Source: Sipunculus nudus (lineage: Eukaryota; Annelida; Sipuncula; Golfingiida; Sipunculidae). From it: a stretch of DNA of 64,000 bases. Shown here in pieces: positions 21,366 through 34,560 of the stretch. The stretch spans positions 59,184,250 through 59,248,249 of the forward strand of contig CM049318.1 in NCBI GenBank assembly GCA_026874595.1. The letters run 5' to 3'. The notes below the pieces were generated by a model that was not told the origin of the DNA, made no database searches, and saw only the letters and a program-made list of their open reading frames with translations. Each line of letters starts with the position of its first letter. The stretch's first letter is position 1. The translations under genes and the position numbers were made by a program.

Positions 21366-23367
21366 TCTACACTTTGATAAATTAATTATAATGGAATTGG
21401 ACAAAATGCACAAACAATCACTTGGTATAATAAATTTTAACATGGTTTATTTGTTCAAAGTTTGAAATAAATCACATTCTAATGAGAAATTATCTATAAG
21501 AAATTTAAACTATTAACTGTTCTGTATGTGCATTTAAAATCCAGTCTAAAAAGCACAATAGGGGAAATGAAAAATGGTGAACATAAGATAAGTTACACAA
21601 AGTAAAATTAGTTATAAAATTTCAAATTTGTCCACATCTTTTGTAATTAAAAGATTACAGTTATCCCCAAATGAATACCTGATTAATTGAAATTTGAGCT
21701 TAACTAAAAGCAAATTGATAGTCAAAAGTACTGTTTTACTGAATATTATCTATTTACTTTAACATTTATAGTCAATATTTTCACTTAATTGTGACTAGAA
21801 TTCCTGAAAATTATTGGTAGGACCTATAGCTTTTGTGAATTAAATCACTCCCCAGTTAAATATGTTCTTATTAAATCTACCCCTACAAATGAAGGGGAAG
21901 ACACTTTCTCTGTACAGGTCACAGCGGACAGTATTAGCACTGATAGGAAGATACATGAGCAAAACTGGGTCCAGGACTGAAAAATTAACTGTTAGAGTTT
22001 TAACTTGCAGAAAAATATCAAGGGGAGAAGAGAAATCAATGCTCTTCACAGGAAATAAGAGAAGAAAGGACATGCAGTTTTCATAATATAAAAGAAAACA
22101 AATGTAGTTAGATAAAAGAAAACACAACCCTTGGCAAAAGGGAGAGGGAGGCATTAGGGCTCTAAATAGAGAAGGGTGATAGGGGAAGGTTCTTGACACA
22201 GAGAAGCAAAACACTTTGCATGACAGAAAATAAGGCACTTGAAACAAAGGAAAACAAGGCACTTGACATAAGAAGAACAACAATTTTGACATGAAAGAAA
22301 ACAAGGCATTCAAGGCACCAGACTCAAGAAACATGGCACTTCCAGTAAAGAAAGGATAACTTGGCTTTGAATTTAGAAAGACAACACGACACTTGCCATT
22401 AAAAAAAAACAATTATATGTCTTTGGAGACACAGGATCACAGGAAAGGGACAATTTCTATTGCAGCAATGTAGCCTACCTATCTGTCAGGCTGATGGCAA
22501 AAAATCTGCCTGCCATTTATGGAAATTTACAGGAGCACCAGAGTATATGCTCAAAATTGCATTTGTATGCTCGGCTTTGGTGGATCAGAAGGTCCAATCA
22601 GAGAACAAAATTTCCCTCTTGAGGTGTCCCAAAGATCAAATCTCTTGTCACCATCACTGACCGGGGTAAAAAATCTGACGATATTCTGAAAAATACAGTT
22701 TTCTGTACATTACTGATCTCAGTGCTTATTCAGGAAGAATTACCAGGCCACAATTCCAGGCCACATTTGTGAGCAAACGTCATAAGATACAAAACATAAC
22801 ATTTATTTAATTTTATAATTCATAATTTTTCCCTTTATTTTAACCTGATCTTCCCAGGCTCTCTAATTTCTTCTCCATATGAAAGTCCTGCTATTTGGTC
22901 AGGTACATTTTTGTTGTCTGACAGTCAGTTCAGCTAACCTGGGATGACTGGACAGGCCTCATTATCTAGCCCTGGCCACAGGTTTACCCATAATCCCGGA
23001 GGCTTCCACAATGATCTCATATGCTACACTGTTCTCTGTCACATGACCTGGCTGCAGCCTCTGATAATGATTCTTTGAAGCTGATGACATGTCTCCAAGT
23101 GACTAGTTGAACAGAACGGTGAAGAAATCTAAATTTAGAGTTTCTACAAGCTAATGTAGGCCCACAGTCATAATAGAGCAAAATAATAACTGATCTGAAG
23201 GAAATTAAAGAAAAAGTTAAATCAACCTGTGCATTGAAAGAACCTGCATGATAAAATAATATTACAGTGTGCCTTTATCATCCCTTTATATCTTCTGAAC
23301 AATTAAGATGATCCACTCTTTGAAATCCAGACAATGTAAAAAGATGATACTTTAAAAAGGAACATTT
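21366..23367. other. Intronic stretch: purine-rich repeat and unique block
   Basis: 21366-22090 is plain AT-rich sequence. 22100-22400 is a purine-rich degenerate minisatellite (AAAACAAGGCACTTGACA-like phrases), which produces a long but spurious minus-strand reading frame. 22840-23120 is GC-richer and looks unique (CATAATCCCGGAGG, ACATGACCTGGCTGCAG); it is a candidate conserved non-coding element, with no direct evidence of function. Confidence 0.45.
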
Positions 23368-26290
23368 TTAGTGAACCTCTGAGCTTATGCGATGGTGTGG
23401 CGTCGTCTGGCGTCCGGCGTCCATCGTCTGTACATTAACCCATACTATCTTGAAAACGGCAAGAGTTAGCATCACAAAATTTTATGCAAAAAATTAGTCA
23501 TCTAAAAAACTCTATCAGATTTTGCTTATGTTTTGGCTAACTGCATTTTCTTAGATTTTACAGGAAAAAAGCTAAAAAAGCTTTAAAAATCTTTTTTTCC
23601 GAAACTGTTCAGCAAAATTGTCCAATATTTCACAGAAATGATCCCTGGAACAATCTCTCTCGAGTTTGTTTGAATGGTTTAAGTTTGGTGATTTTTAGCT
23701 GAGTTACAGCTAGTTGAACTTAGTCATCTGTCCAAAAAAGCATACTAAAATTACAATCTTAGAAATGGCTGGAGCTATCATCACCAAATTTTATGCCAAT
23801 GTTGGTCACATGAGTCATATCTGAAATTGAGGTATTGGTGGCGCCACCTGTATCAGCCTTTTTGTACGGGGGTCATCAGTGCCCGTATCACACTGACAGC
23901 TACAAAAAAATTTTTCTCTGAAACCATGTGGCCAAATTGTTTAATATTGCACAGAAATGATCCTAGGGTAGTGCTTTCTGAAGTTTGTTCAAATGGTCTC
24001 AGTTCAGTGACTTTTGGCTGAGTTATGGGAAGCTGAATTTAGTCATATGCCATAACAGCCCATTTGAGCTCAGTGGCTACAAAGATCTTCATCTCAAAAA
24101 CCACTGGGCAAAATTCTTAAATTTCACACATTAATTATCCTTAGATGTTGATAATTTAAGTTTGTTCAAATGGTTTTGGTTCAGTGATTTTTGGCTGAGT
24201 TATGGGAAGCTGAACTTAGCCATTTTGCTTTATTTTCCCATATGAGTTATAAACCTGCAAAACGTTTTTTGACTGATGCCTCTGAGGCCCATTTGTTTAA
24301 TATTTTACAAGAATGATCCCCTGAATAGTTCTTATAATAATTGTCTTTTATGGTTCCATAGAATGAATTTTGGCTGAATTATAAAGATTGAATTGAGTCA
24401 TTTTACCATATATGTTAGCTATGTGAAGCAGATACATCTAGCCTGGCACCAGTTTATCAGCATCCATTACATCATGCCTCCAGACATTTAGATTTCAGGT
24501 TATTTTTGGTTAATATTGGCAAGAATGTTTATTTAAAACTTTTTAAAAATGTAGATTTATGATTTTAGATATTCCTCATGCCAGGCAATGTTTACAATCA
24601 CAGGTTTACATTAACCCATACTATTTCGAAAACGACTGGAGCTAGCATCATGAAATTTAACGCAAAAAATTAGCCATCTGAAAAAATCTGCATTTTCTCA
24701 GATTTTATAGAGAAAAAGCTAAAAAAACTTTAAAAATCTTCTCCTCCAAAAGCTGAATTTAGTCATATGCCATAACAGCCCATTTTAGCTAAGTGGCTAC
24801 AAAAATCTTCTCCTCAAAACCACTGGGCCAAATTCTTAAATCTCACACATTAATTATCCTTAGATGTTGATAATTCAAGTTTTTTCAAATAGTTTTGGTT
24901 CAATGATTTTTGGCTGAGTTATGGGAAGCTGAACTTAGCCATTTTGCTGTATTTTCCCATATGAGTTATAAACCTGCAAAACGTTTTTTGACTGATGCCT
25001 CTGAGGCCCATTTGTTTAATATTTTACAAGAATGATCCCCTGAATAGTTCTTATAATAATTGTCTTTTATGGTTCCATAGAATGAATTTTGGCTGAATTA
25101 TAAAGATTGAATTGAGTCATTTTACCATATATGTTAGCTATGTGAAGCAGATACATCTAGCCTGGCACCAGTTTATCAGCATCCATTACATCATGCCTCC
25201 AGACATTAAGATTTCAGGTTATTTTTGGTTAATATCGACAAGAATGTTTTTTAAAAACTTTTAAAATATGTAGATTTATGATTTTAGATATTCCTCATGC
25301 CAGGCAATGTTTACAATCACAGGTTTACGTTAACCCATACTATTTCGAAAACGACTGGAGCTAGCATCATGAAATTTAACGCAAAAAATTAGCCATCTGA
25401 AAAAATCTGCATTTTCTCAGATTTTATAGAGAAAAAGCTAAAAAAACTTTAAAAATCTTCTCCTCCAAAAGCTGAATTTAGTCATATGCCATAACAGCCC
25501 ATTTTAGCTAAGTGGCTACAAAAATCTTCTCCTCAAAACCACTGGGCCAAATTCTTAAATCTCACACATTCATTATCCTTAGATGTTGATAATTCAAGTT
25601 TTTTCAAATAGTTTTGGTTCAATGATTTTTGGCTGAGTTATGGGAAGCTGAACTTAGCCATTTTGCTGTATTTTCCCATATGAGTTATAAACCTGCAAAA
25701 CGTTTTTCGACTGACACTACTGAGGCCAATTTGTTTAATATTTTGCAAGAATGATCCCCTGAATAGTTCTTATAATAATTGTCTTTTATGGTTCCAAAGA
25801 ATGAATTTTGGCTGAATTATAAAGATTGAATTGAGTCATTTTACCATATATGTTAGCTGTGTGAAGCAGATACATCTAGCCTGGCACCAGTTTATCAGCA
25901 TCCATTAAATCATGCCTCTAGACATTTAGATTTCAGGTTATCTATGGAAAATATTGACAAGAATGTTTTTTAAAAGCTTTTAAAATATGTAGATTTATGA
26001 TATTAGATATCATCTGTACACTAACTCATAATTTCTCAGGAATAGCAGGAGCTACCATCCCCAAATTTTATGCAATTATCTATCAAATGTTGATGGATTC
26101 AGCTTATTTTTGCTATCTGCATTTACTTAGATTTTATAGGGAAAAAGCTGAAAAAAACTTTTAAAAGTCTTTTTCTTGTAAACAGTCCAGCCAAATTGTT
26201 CAATATTTTACAGAAATGATCCCAGAGGCGAGCTCTCTCAAGATTGTTCAAATGGTTTGTGTTTGATAAATTTTAGCAGAGTTACATATA
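23368..26290 (+). repeat. Composite dispersed repeat with 720-bp tandem array
   Basis: The left end reads TTTTTAGTGAACCTCTGAGC then a GGCGTC-rich stretch and CATCGTCTGTACATTAACCC. Within it a 720-bp unit is tandemly repeated: the phrase GAATTTAGTCATATGCCATA recurs at about 24032, 24752 and 25472, and the second and third units are nearly identical. A separate, inverted, diverged copy of the left part lies at 53480-53965. There is no coding potential. The end motif is related to the AGCTCA...TGAGCT repeats at 37.9 and 42.2 kb. Confidence 0.8.
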
Positions 26291-26339
26291 CATAACAGGC
26301 CAAGTTGTGTCTGTTTCTTGAATAGGTTGAGAAACTGCC

Positions 26340-26770
26340 AACTGTTTCAGATTTGGCAACAGATCAAGAGTTCATTCAGTGCAGCCAGATATAGGTCAAG
26401 AGTTCAATCAGTGCAGCCAAGCTCAAGGCATGTGATCACCTCATGGGTGTCATGTGAACACCTCATGGGCAGCATGTGATCATCTCATGGGTAGCATGTG
26501 ATCATCTCATGAGTTTCATGTGATCACCTCATGGCTGTCATGCCCTTAGGGCTGCATATGGAGCCAATCTGTGAGCTTATGCAATTGTGTGGCTACTATT
26601 TCAGATTTGGCAACAGGCCAAAGGTCAGTCTGGATTTATTTATAGCTTTGGCAGACTGCCAACTGTGTCAGATTATGCAACAGGTCAAGAGTTCACTCAG
26701 TGCAGCCAGGTACAGGTCAAAAGTTCACTCAGTCTAGCCAGGTGCAGGTCAAGAGTTCACTCAGTGCAGT
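26340..26770 (+). repeat. Minisatellites (about 31-bp and 23-bp units)
   Basis: Units of CAGGTCAAGAGTTCACTCAG plus TGCAGCCAGGTA recur at 26360-26420 and 26680-26770. Between them, at 26430-26545, a unit of about 23 bp based on CATGTGATCACCTCATGGGT is repeated about five times. The pieces flank a copy of TCAGATTTGGCAACAG. Confidence 0.75.
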
Positions 26771-28122
26771 AGCCTAAGCTAGTAATTTGTCACAGTACAA
26801 TCTGGGCAACAGCCTTTCTCACCTAAGCCTTGTCAGCCCTGTGCATCAGACTCATGGTAAGTTTGATATATTGGCCTGATATTCTGACCTGTCTATGTGT
26901 CTTTAATAGCTTTCTCGTTCACAAGACAGGTGTCCCCATCTATCATGACTTTTGCAAAGTGTATGTGCCTGCTTAATTCTACAGAGGAATTTGATATATC
27001 AGCCTGAAATTGGGCATATTTATACATGTCAAATAGCTTTGTCGTATACAAGACTGGTGGTGCCACCTACAATAATTTTTGTGTTGTGTGCACCCATGCT
27101 AGAATTTCAGCAGTGATGTTTGTGTATTGTTTCTTGTTCAAAATGTTTAGTACTTGCATTGTTCATATATATGAAAAGTAGTGGTTCAGCATTGAAGCGT
27201 TATACCTGGTGTAAATCCATATGCACAGGTTCGCATTAGGCCTGTAGGCCTTGTTCATATTTATCTTGTACTGTTCTTACAATAGCCTATTGTTTTCAAT
27301 GTCTACTGGGTCTGAATATTGATTATCCTTGTGTCATGCATTAATAATAAAAAGCATAATGTGCCCTGGCCAAACAAATAAAATAACTTTGAGTATGAAT
27401 TGTAAGGTAAATGAGAAAAGATGTTTGGAATAGAAAAGGAATGAGAAAAGAGTATTAATCATCTTGACCTTTGACAATTGACATTTGACCTCCTGTCTCA
27501 AAATCAACCAGATTTTTCCTTGAGGATGGGTAAAAAAATGTGAAAAAAAGTTCTGATCTTACCTGATCACTGCAGATCAGAGGTAGGATCTAGAAACTAA
27601 TGTGTGAATGATTTCAACCTGTGTTCCTTTGACCTTCTGACAATAAATCATATAAGTGGTTCCTGAAGTCATGTGGCTTTAAAATTGCTTCAAGTTTTGA
27701 GAAGTCAGCCTGAAGCATGATATTGCCTCCACCATGGGTGGGTGCATTGTTCATTCCGGTTTGTGTTTATGTGTTTGTTCACAACATAATTAACTCATGC
27801 AATCGCTTGGAATTTTCACAGCATTTCAGGAATTGGCCATAAAAGAATTGATTCAATTTTGGTGTGGATCTGGCACATGAACCAGATCCAGAAGCATGAT
27901 CAAGGAACATTCCAAAATATACAGTCACCTATGCATGAATGAAACTGGGAATATGGCCCAAATAAGTGAATGGCAGAGGCTTGCATTCATTAGAATGCAT
28001 ATTTCTGGTTTTCATTGTAACTCAAAAATTACCAAAACTCAGGTTAGTGATAAAGTTAGTTTGAACTTGAGACAGTGGAACTGAATATCACAATGAGTTT
28101 TAGTGGTTACATAAAAATTATA
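26771..28122. other. Intronic stretch of old repeats
   Basis: Contains GGTGGTGCCACC-type words near 27058, a TGACCTTTGAC-rich segment at 27465-27500, a GATC-rich inverted repeat at about 27560-27595 and a dispersed repeat at 27725-27905 (TTTTGGTGTGGATCTGG). No supported gene. Confidence 0.5.
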
Positions 28123-29710
28123 AAGAAGAAGAAGAAGAAGAAGATGTTTATTTGACATAAAATTGTACATATCCATATATTGTATATTCAATTGTTTATA
28201 TTTTCGTTTTTACTATGTCAGGAGACTGTTGTAAGGATTTTTTTTCCGCTGACACAACAGCCACCTGCAAACATTTGGTATAAGAAAGTATATATAACTA
28301 TATAAATATGGATGATTGAACATGTTTGATACATTTACAATTAGATGATAATAATTGTTTACAAAAATAGTGAAGGAGATTGAAAGAATTAATGGGTATT
28401 TATATGTTTGTTTGTTAATGGAGGAAAGGAAAAACAACGAAAAATTCTAATTTTTGTTACAGATGTAGCAGTTTGTTTGTGTGCAATTTTCTTTGTATGT
28501 ATTTATAAAATGTTGTTTGGTGTAATTAATTAATCCTTGGAGGCTGTGGGTGTAGATTTTATCAGCAATGTTATGGTCAGTTTCATTTATGACTTTTGGT
28601 ATTTTGTTCCTCAGACTATTGTCTGCTATTTTGGTTCTTGTTTTATTTGTAGCTAGGGTGTCTTTGTGTCTTGTGTTGTGTCTGTGCGTCATGTTTCTTG
28701 TCGATATATTAAATGTTAGGAAGAATTTTGGAAGTGCTGCATGACAATAATTATAATAAAATTTTATTATGTTTAATTTGAAAATATCCTTGATTTTTAG
28801 AGTTTTTGATGATTTAAAGATTGGTTCTGTGTGTGCATTGTAGTTGTTATTTGTAATTATTCTTAAGGCTTTTTTTTTGTAATTTTTCTAATCTATTTGT
28901 GTCAGAACCCCATATTAGGATTCCGTAATTTAATTGGGACAGAATAAGTGTATCATATATGGTTTTAAGTATGTGTATTGGTAGGTATTGTTTTAATTTA
29001 TTTAGTACTCCTATGTATTTTGAAATTTTTGATGCAATTTTGTTTGTGTGTGTTTGCCATTTCATGAGTTCATTTATTGTTATACCCAAGAAATTGAAAT
29101 CTGATACCCTTTCTATTGGTGTTTTATCAATTTTGAGATCAGGGCTTCCATCTTTTAGAGTTTTATGTTTAGTATGAAAGATGATAAATTTTGTTTTTTG
29201 TACATTTAATGAGAGTTTATTAGCATTTAACCAGTTATGTACTTTATTTAATTCTTTGTTGATGATGTGTTGGTCTTTTAGTTTGTTGTAACTTGCCAAG
29301 GGGTTAAATAATGTTGTATCGTCAGCGTATAGTATGAAATTAAAATAGTTGCTGCATTGATGTATGTCATTCATATATATTAAGTACAACAGAGGACCCA
29401 GGATTGATCCCTGGGGTACCCCGGTGTTTATTGGAAGTTTATTTGATTTGTGTCCTTTGTAATCAACGTATTGCGTTCTGTTAGTTAGATAGTTAGTAAG
29501 CCATAGTAGAGTTTTTCCTTTAATACCGTAAAATTTTAGTTTATGTGTCAATATGTCATGATTTAAGGTGTCGAATGCTTTTGATAAGTCTAAATATATT
29601 GCGGGTGGCGTATTTCCATTGTCTATTTCTTTATATAGTCTGTCTGCTAATTCTAATATTGCGTGTTCGGTCTCGTGTTTTTTTTTGTTTTTTTTTTTTT
29701 TTTTTTTTAC
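28123..29710 (-). mobile_element. 5'-truncated non-LTR retrotransposon (CR1/Rex1-like reverse transcriptase)
   Basis: On the minus strand the fragment begins inside the reverse transcriptase (KHETEHAILELADRL, YLDLSKAFDTLNHDIL), continues through INTGVPQGSILGPLLYLIYM, the catalytic FILYADDT motif near 29320 and FNFLGITI, and reaches LNYGILIWGSDTNRLEKLQK. An A-tract near 28870-28878 causes a one-base frameshift; the C-terminal part continues in another frame to about 28447. After an AATAAAC-type signal the element ends in (CTT)n (28123-28143 on the plus strand reads AAG repeats). No endonuclease domain is present, so it is a dead 5'-truncated copy. Motifs and the short repeat tail suggest the Jockey superfamily, CR1/Rex1-like; the clade is inferred. 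Confidence 0.9.
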
Positions 29711-32700
29711 ATCCTGAGGCTTGAAAAATAGTTAATGACAATATTAGCAAACTAGCACATTACCCGGTCACTATTTTGCACCTAAAGACCAGTAAAGTTT
29801 CATTTCACTCGGATACCAGTACACAATAGATGGCACTGGATACACTTGCATAGTTTCAGACAGTTAGTTCTGCAATAGCCCCACAATATTCACAAAATAA
29901 TGTCAAGTTTCTCAGGATTAATTGGAAATTATGGCAAATGAGCCCCCTCAGGACACACAGCGAGTGACACCATCATAAAAGCAAATAGATAGATGTATGT
30001 GTCTCTAAAACAGCAGCAGGACAATTATTCCAATACCTAAATGAACCCATCACCTGGTACCATTATAAATCTGCAACGATACATTCTTTTGGTATTTTGA
30101 GGATATAATATGAATAGAAAAAAATTCTTCTGATAAAATCAGAACACAAACAGCACACAATGTGACATTTTTTAACTGAATGATTACTTTTTCACAATAT
30201 AATATTGCTAATTTGAAACTCTTCCACATCGTCAGGAACTTTTTAATTTGATATTCAGGGTATTACAATATTTCATTTTTGTCCCTTCATGTCTTATTTT
30301 TTATAAGTATTGTTTTCATTGTTACTGGTAACTTATATATGTATATATTATATGAGAAAGAAAGTTAAAGTTGACAGGCTGCTTTAATTAATTTCTTTTA
30401 ATCAATATGTTAATTATACTGATGACAATACACAATATATAGTGCCATTGATAGCAATAGACAATGACAGATTTTTCTGTGAAGCATCGAATGTGTTATT
30501 GTAATTGGATTAGTCACTGCACAGCAAAGACATATATGGAAAAAGACTGTAAGCTTAAACTGTATATCTGTCGCATGGTTAACAATAATAATTATATTTT
30601 CTAAATGAGTAAACAAGGTCAACACAATCTCAGATCTGGGACTACAGCTGATCATACCAATTAATATCAATCAAGCAATAAAAGACAAATTATTTTGGTA
30701 ATACCCTACATGTATTAGTAACAAAAGTATATAAATAAATCTGAAAATAATTTCAAATTCAACAGATTCAAAAATCAAAGAAATTTCTGAAACAAAAAAT
30801 TCACATATTTATTAATAGCTTTGACAAAAATTTTCAGGTAGTGTATGTATAAAGCAAGGGGTGATTAAATGGAAAATTACTGCTGTTATATGATGCAAAA
30901 AAGGATAATACTCAGGTGTTGGAGGGGAAAAAAAGCCTGTCATGGCCATACTCGGTACTGACGGAGGCATCAGCCTTCAATAACAGGGATATGGGGCACA
31001 TCACGTGTGATTTGAGCCCAGTATTCCAACGTCCTTGTTGAATGTGATCACCGTTCACACCGACTGAAGTACGTATTTCATACTCATTTTATAGGCTCGC
31101 TGTAAAAGCAAGCCACAGCAGTGCTGGAAGAAAAAAAATATGCAGCTAACAGAGAAAGACGAGTGCAGGACACAGCTGTTCATTAGAGCTGGGAGAAAGA
31201 GTATTCTAGACTGACAGTTTGAAAAGCGTTTTTGTTACGGTAGAGAAAAAAATATAAGACAGAGAGACTGGAATACAAAGAGCCGTGCGGGGCCAATGAT
31301 TGACCACTATTGAACCGAACAGAAAAGCAGCAGTGTCTGGTAAGATGGTTCCACCCACATGTCAATGTGCAATCTGATTGCTTTGCTGTTATCGCTGCAG
31401 ACACGGGAACTGAAAGTCAGCCGGTCACTGGTTGCTGCGGCGACGCCGCATCCCCCTCATGTAAGCCTGGTGGCATTTGTCACCAACTACCGCAATAGTT
31501 GTCATAGCCTATTGGCTGATATGCTTTTCACAAGTGATGAAGCTTTTTATCAAAGGCGACCAAGCCTCAGCTGAAGACATTTTTTTCCGCAGCCAAGGCT
31601 GTATTTTTGAGGATGAAAAAATCTACCCTTTACCATTCTGAAGGGACTATAGTGAGTGGCAACTAGATGACTGGAACTCGGGCTACCAGCGCTGAATTAA
31701 TGGTGCTAGGCATTAGTCTTCTTGGCACGAGGATGAATGACTGTTAATTTACCATGAACCTGGACAGGAATTTCAATTCATTTCTTGCATGAATCTGGCC
31801 AGCATTAATATCCAAACAAACGCAGCTCCACGACGTAAAAACCCACTCTGAGTGTGAAGCCAAGCAATTGTTGGGTCAAAAACATGGGTCCATTTTTCAC
31901 AAAAACCCTCTTCAGAGCATATTATTTCTACTGAGCCTTTAAAAGTAATTAAATCTGATTTGATTATTGATGCAGAAGAAAATAATCAACATAATTAGAA
32001 ACATGTTAATTTAATAAAAGAAATAATGCTTTATTAAAAATATCAAATGTGAGCTACTTATCCGCTTCATGCTTTTCCCCCATTATAAGTCTGTCCACTT
32101 CTAAGTCTTCTAACTTTTCTAACATATCCATGTCAACAATCAGTTTTGACACCAGAGGGTGTTACTATCAATCCCCTACCGTTTCTGCTTCATGCTTGTC
32201 TGTATTTCACTCCGATGGGACAGAACAAGTACAAACTTTACCCAGGTTACAGGACATTATATTAGGGTAAGCAGAAAAAGTCCTGACAATTCAATAAGTT
32301 GAAGAATAATATGTTTGGATATTTGTTTTGATTTGCAAGTTGTATGTTTACTATGGTGATCTTTTTAACTTTACAATTTTAGAATCAGATGTATGGGAGC
32401 ATGATGAACAACAAACATATTTTTCAAATTAAATATGAATGCCCGAAGAACCAGTTAAAACGTGTTCCAACACGTCATACAGTAAATACCTGTAGGACTC
32501 AATTACATACTTAAAAATGGGTTTATAAAGTTTAACCCTTGTATGAATCATTCATTACATACATAATACCAGTATGTACTATAAATTTCAAACCCTGTAT
32601 GAATCAATTTTGACATACATGGTTTAAATTTCAATCACTCTATACGGCAGTAATCACATAAAAATTTATTGTGAATATTTTATACATGTGCTATTAATTG

Positions 32701-32914
32701 TATCAGTGATCATAAGTATCTAGTTTGAACAATGGTGTGGTTTAATCCCTTCACATAATTTCACAAATAAATATGAACTAACATGCCAAAATGTGAATAC
32801 ATCTGTTGCATGGAAGAAGCAAACTGGTAAACTACCGTTTGATTCAAATTTTTCTTGTAGTTTCAGACTTGTTGAAACTATTCTCAGTATTTATTAAAAT
32901 ATATAACCTGAAAA
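29711..32914. other. Intronic stretch including a GC-richer unique block (30950-31850)
   Basis: 29711-30950 and 31850-32914 are plain AT-rich sequence. 30950-31850 stands out by higher GC, many CpGs (e.g. GCTGCGGCGACGCCGC near 31435), an inverted CCAAT word (CCTATTGGCTG near 31508) and no obvious repeats. It could be an internal promoter or enhancer of the POU6 gene. I find no convincing start codon or exon in it. Confidence 0.35.
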
Positions 32915-33215
32915 ATATTAGAAGGTGCCACAGGCTTTATGTATGAGAAGGTGCCACAAGCTAAATGTGCTAGTAGGTGCCACAGGCTGCATGTAAAAGA
33001 ATGTGTCACAAGCTCTGTGTATTAAAAGGTGCCAAAGGCTGCATATATTAGGTGGCAGCATGCCGTAGATGCCACAGGCTGCATGTATTAGAAGGTGCCA
33101 TAGGCTGCATGCATTAGATGCCACAAGCTGCATGTTATAGAAGGTGCCACAGGCTGCATGTGTAAGGTGCCACAGGCTGCATGTAGTATAGGTGCCACAG
33201 GCTGCATGTTACCAT
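32915..33215 (+). repeat. Minisatellite, GGTGCCACAGGCTGCATGTA units
   Basis: About ten degenerate copies of a 20-28 bp unit (GGTGCCACAGGCTGCATG plus a variable TATTAGAA spacer). The spurious minus-strand peptides rich in QPVAP/HAACGT are repeat translations. Confidence 0.88.
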
Positions 33216-34254
33216 ACATTAAGACAATGGCAGGGAACACACCTGCTCTTACATAGGCTTGGGGTGGCTTATGAAAGCTGAAACCCAATAGCACACTGAA
33301 TAAACCAACATGGCACATTCATTTTTCAAGTTGCATTCCTCGGGTGAAGCTTCTAGATTCTCCATTATGATGCTTATATGCCTGTGTGAGTGTGAATTAA
33401 AGTATCCAAGACTTGTGAGACAAATTTCCCAAACACGACTCTTCATGTAAAGTCAAAGGGTGCTGCCACTCGACAAATAATTTGTGAGTTTTGATGACTA
33501 AGATGTGACATCTCTGAAAAGCTCAAAGGATCTGGGCTCCAATTAGGACAGGAATGTGATAAATGATGAGCAATTAAGCGGATCTGAGAATGATGAATAA
33601 CATCTAATGACAAATAAAGAAATATGACTGGCATGGAATCACAAAAGAAACAGGAATCCTCCAACAGTCTCTCTTGGTATCAGGCATGGGTTTCAATATA
33701 CAGCTCAAGACAATTATGAGTTCCAGAATACACTTGAAGACTTGAGCATTAACATGCTTCAATATTCAAATCATCTTTAGAGCAGTCTTGGAAAAAATTC
33801 TTTCAGCCACAATAACCGAACACACGGCATGGCCCCCCTCTTGATGAACAAACTAGGTCAATAAATACAGAATGATTTTAAATAAAGCTGAGTACTGACG
33901 AAAAGTTTTTTTTTTTTCATAAAAAGGAAAATGGCATGCAGAGCCATATCTGGCATAGCTAGGCATGGGCTTAGGCATGACAGAGAGAGACAGCACACTG
34001 TTTCCCCCTGTATACATGTTGGGAAAAACTAAACAAGAATGATATCACACCAATATAACATGTTTTGCTAGTGTTTTTTAACAAAATGGTCAGTGGGAGT
34101 ATGTACATTAACTAACAACAGTCTGGTCAGTGATCAACAAGCATCTATAGTACCTGTTGCAAGCACCAGGGGGAGTATATTGTAAGCCGCATGAGAACAG
34201 ATGTACAAATAAAAAGGTGCTGATTCTTTCTCACAGACTGGACCTACTCCAATA

Positions 34255-34560
34255 TATGTTTCTTTATCTGGATCCACACCAAAATCTACTGGATCCACCT
34301 CTCTATCTGGATCTATACCAAAATCAACTGGATCCACCTCTCTTTCTGGATCCACACCAAAATCAACTGGATCCACCTCTCTTTCTGGATCCACACCAAA
34401 ATCTACTGGATCCACCTCTCTATCTGGATCTATACCAAAATCAACTGGATCCACCTCTCTTTCTGGATCCACACCAAAATCTACTGGATCCACCTCTTTA
34501 TCTGGATCCATGCCAAAATCTGCTGGATCTGTCTTCATTTTCTGGATCCACACCAAGCTT
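34255..34560. repeat. 39-bp minisatellite, open in both directions
   Basis: Seven to eight copies of a 39-bp unit (GGATCCACCTCTCTATCTGG then a CACACCAAAATCTACT-type half). 39 is divisible by three, so a stop-free unit gives a long reading frame on each strand: minus-strand DPDREVDPVDFGV repeats and plus-strand LDPHQNLLDPPLY repeats. The array is dense in GGATCC. There is no splice-site support for use as an exon. Confidence 0.9.

Noticed and set aside
21840-22412. 190-codon minus-strand open frame rich in Phe, Leu and Ser
   Set aside because: It covers a purine-rich degenerate minisatellite (22100-22400). The composition follows from the repeat and there are no domain motifs or splice support.
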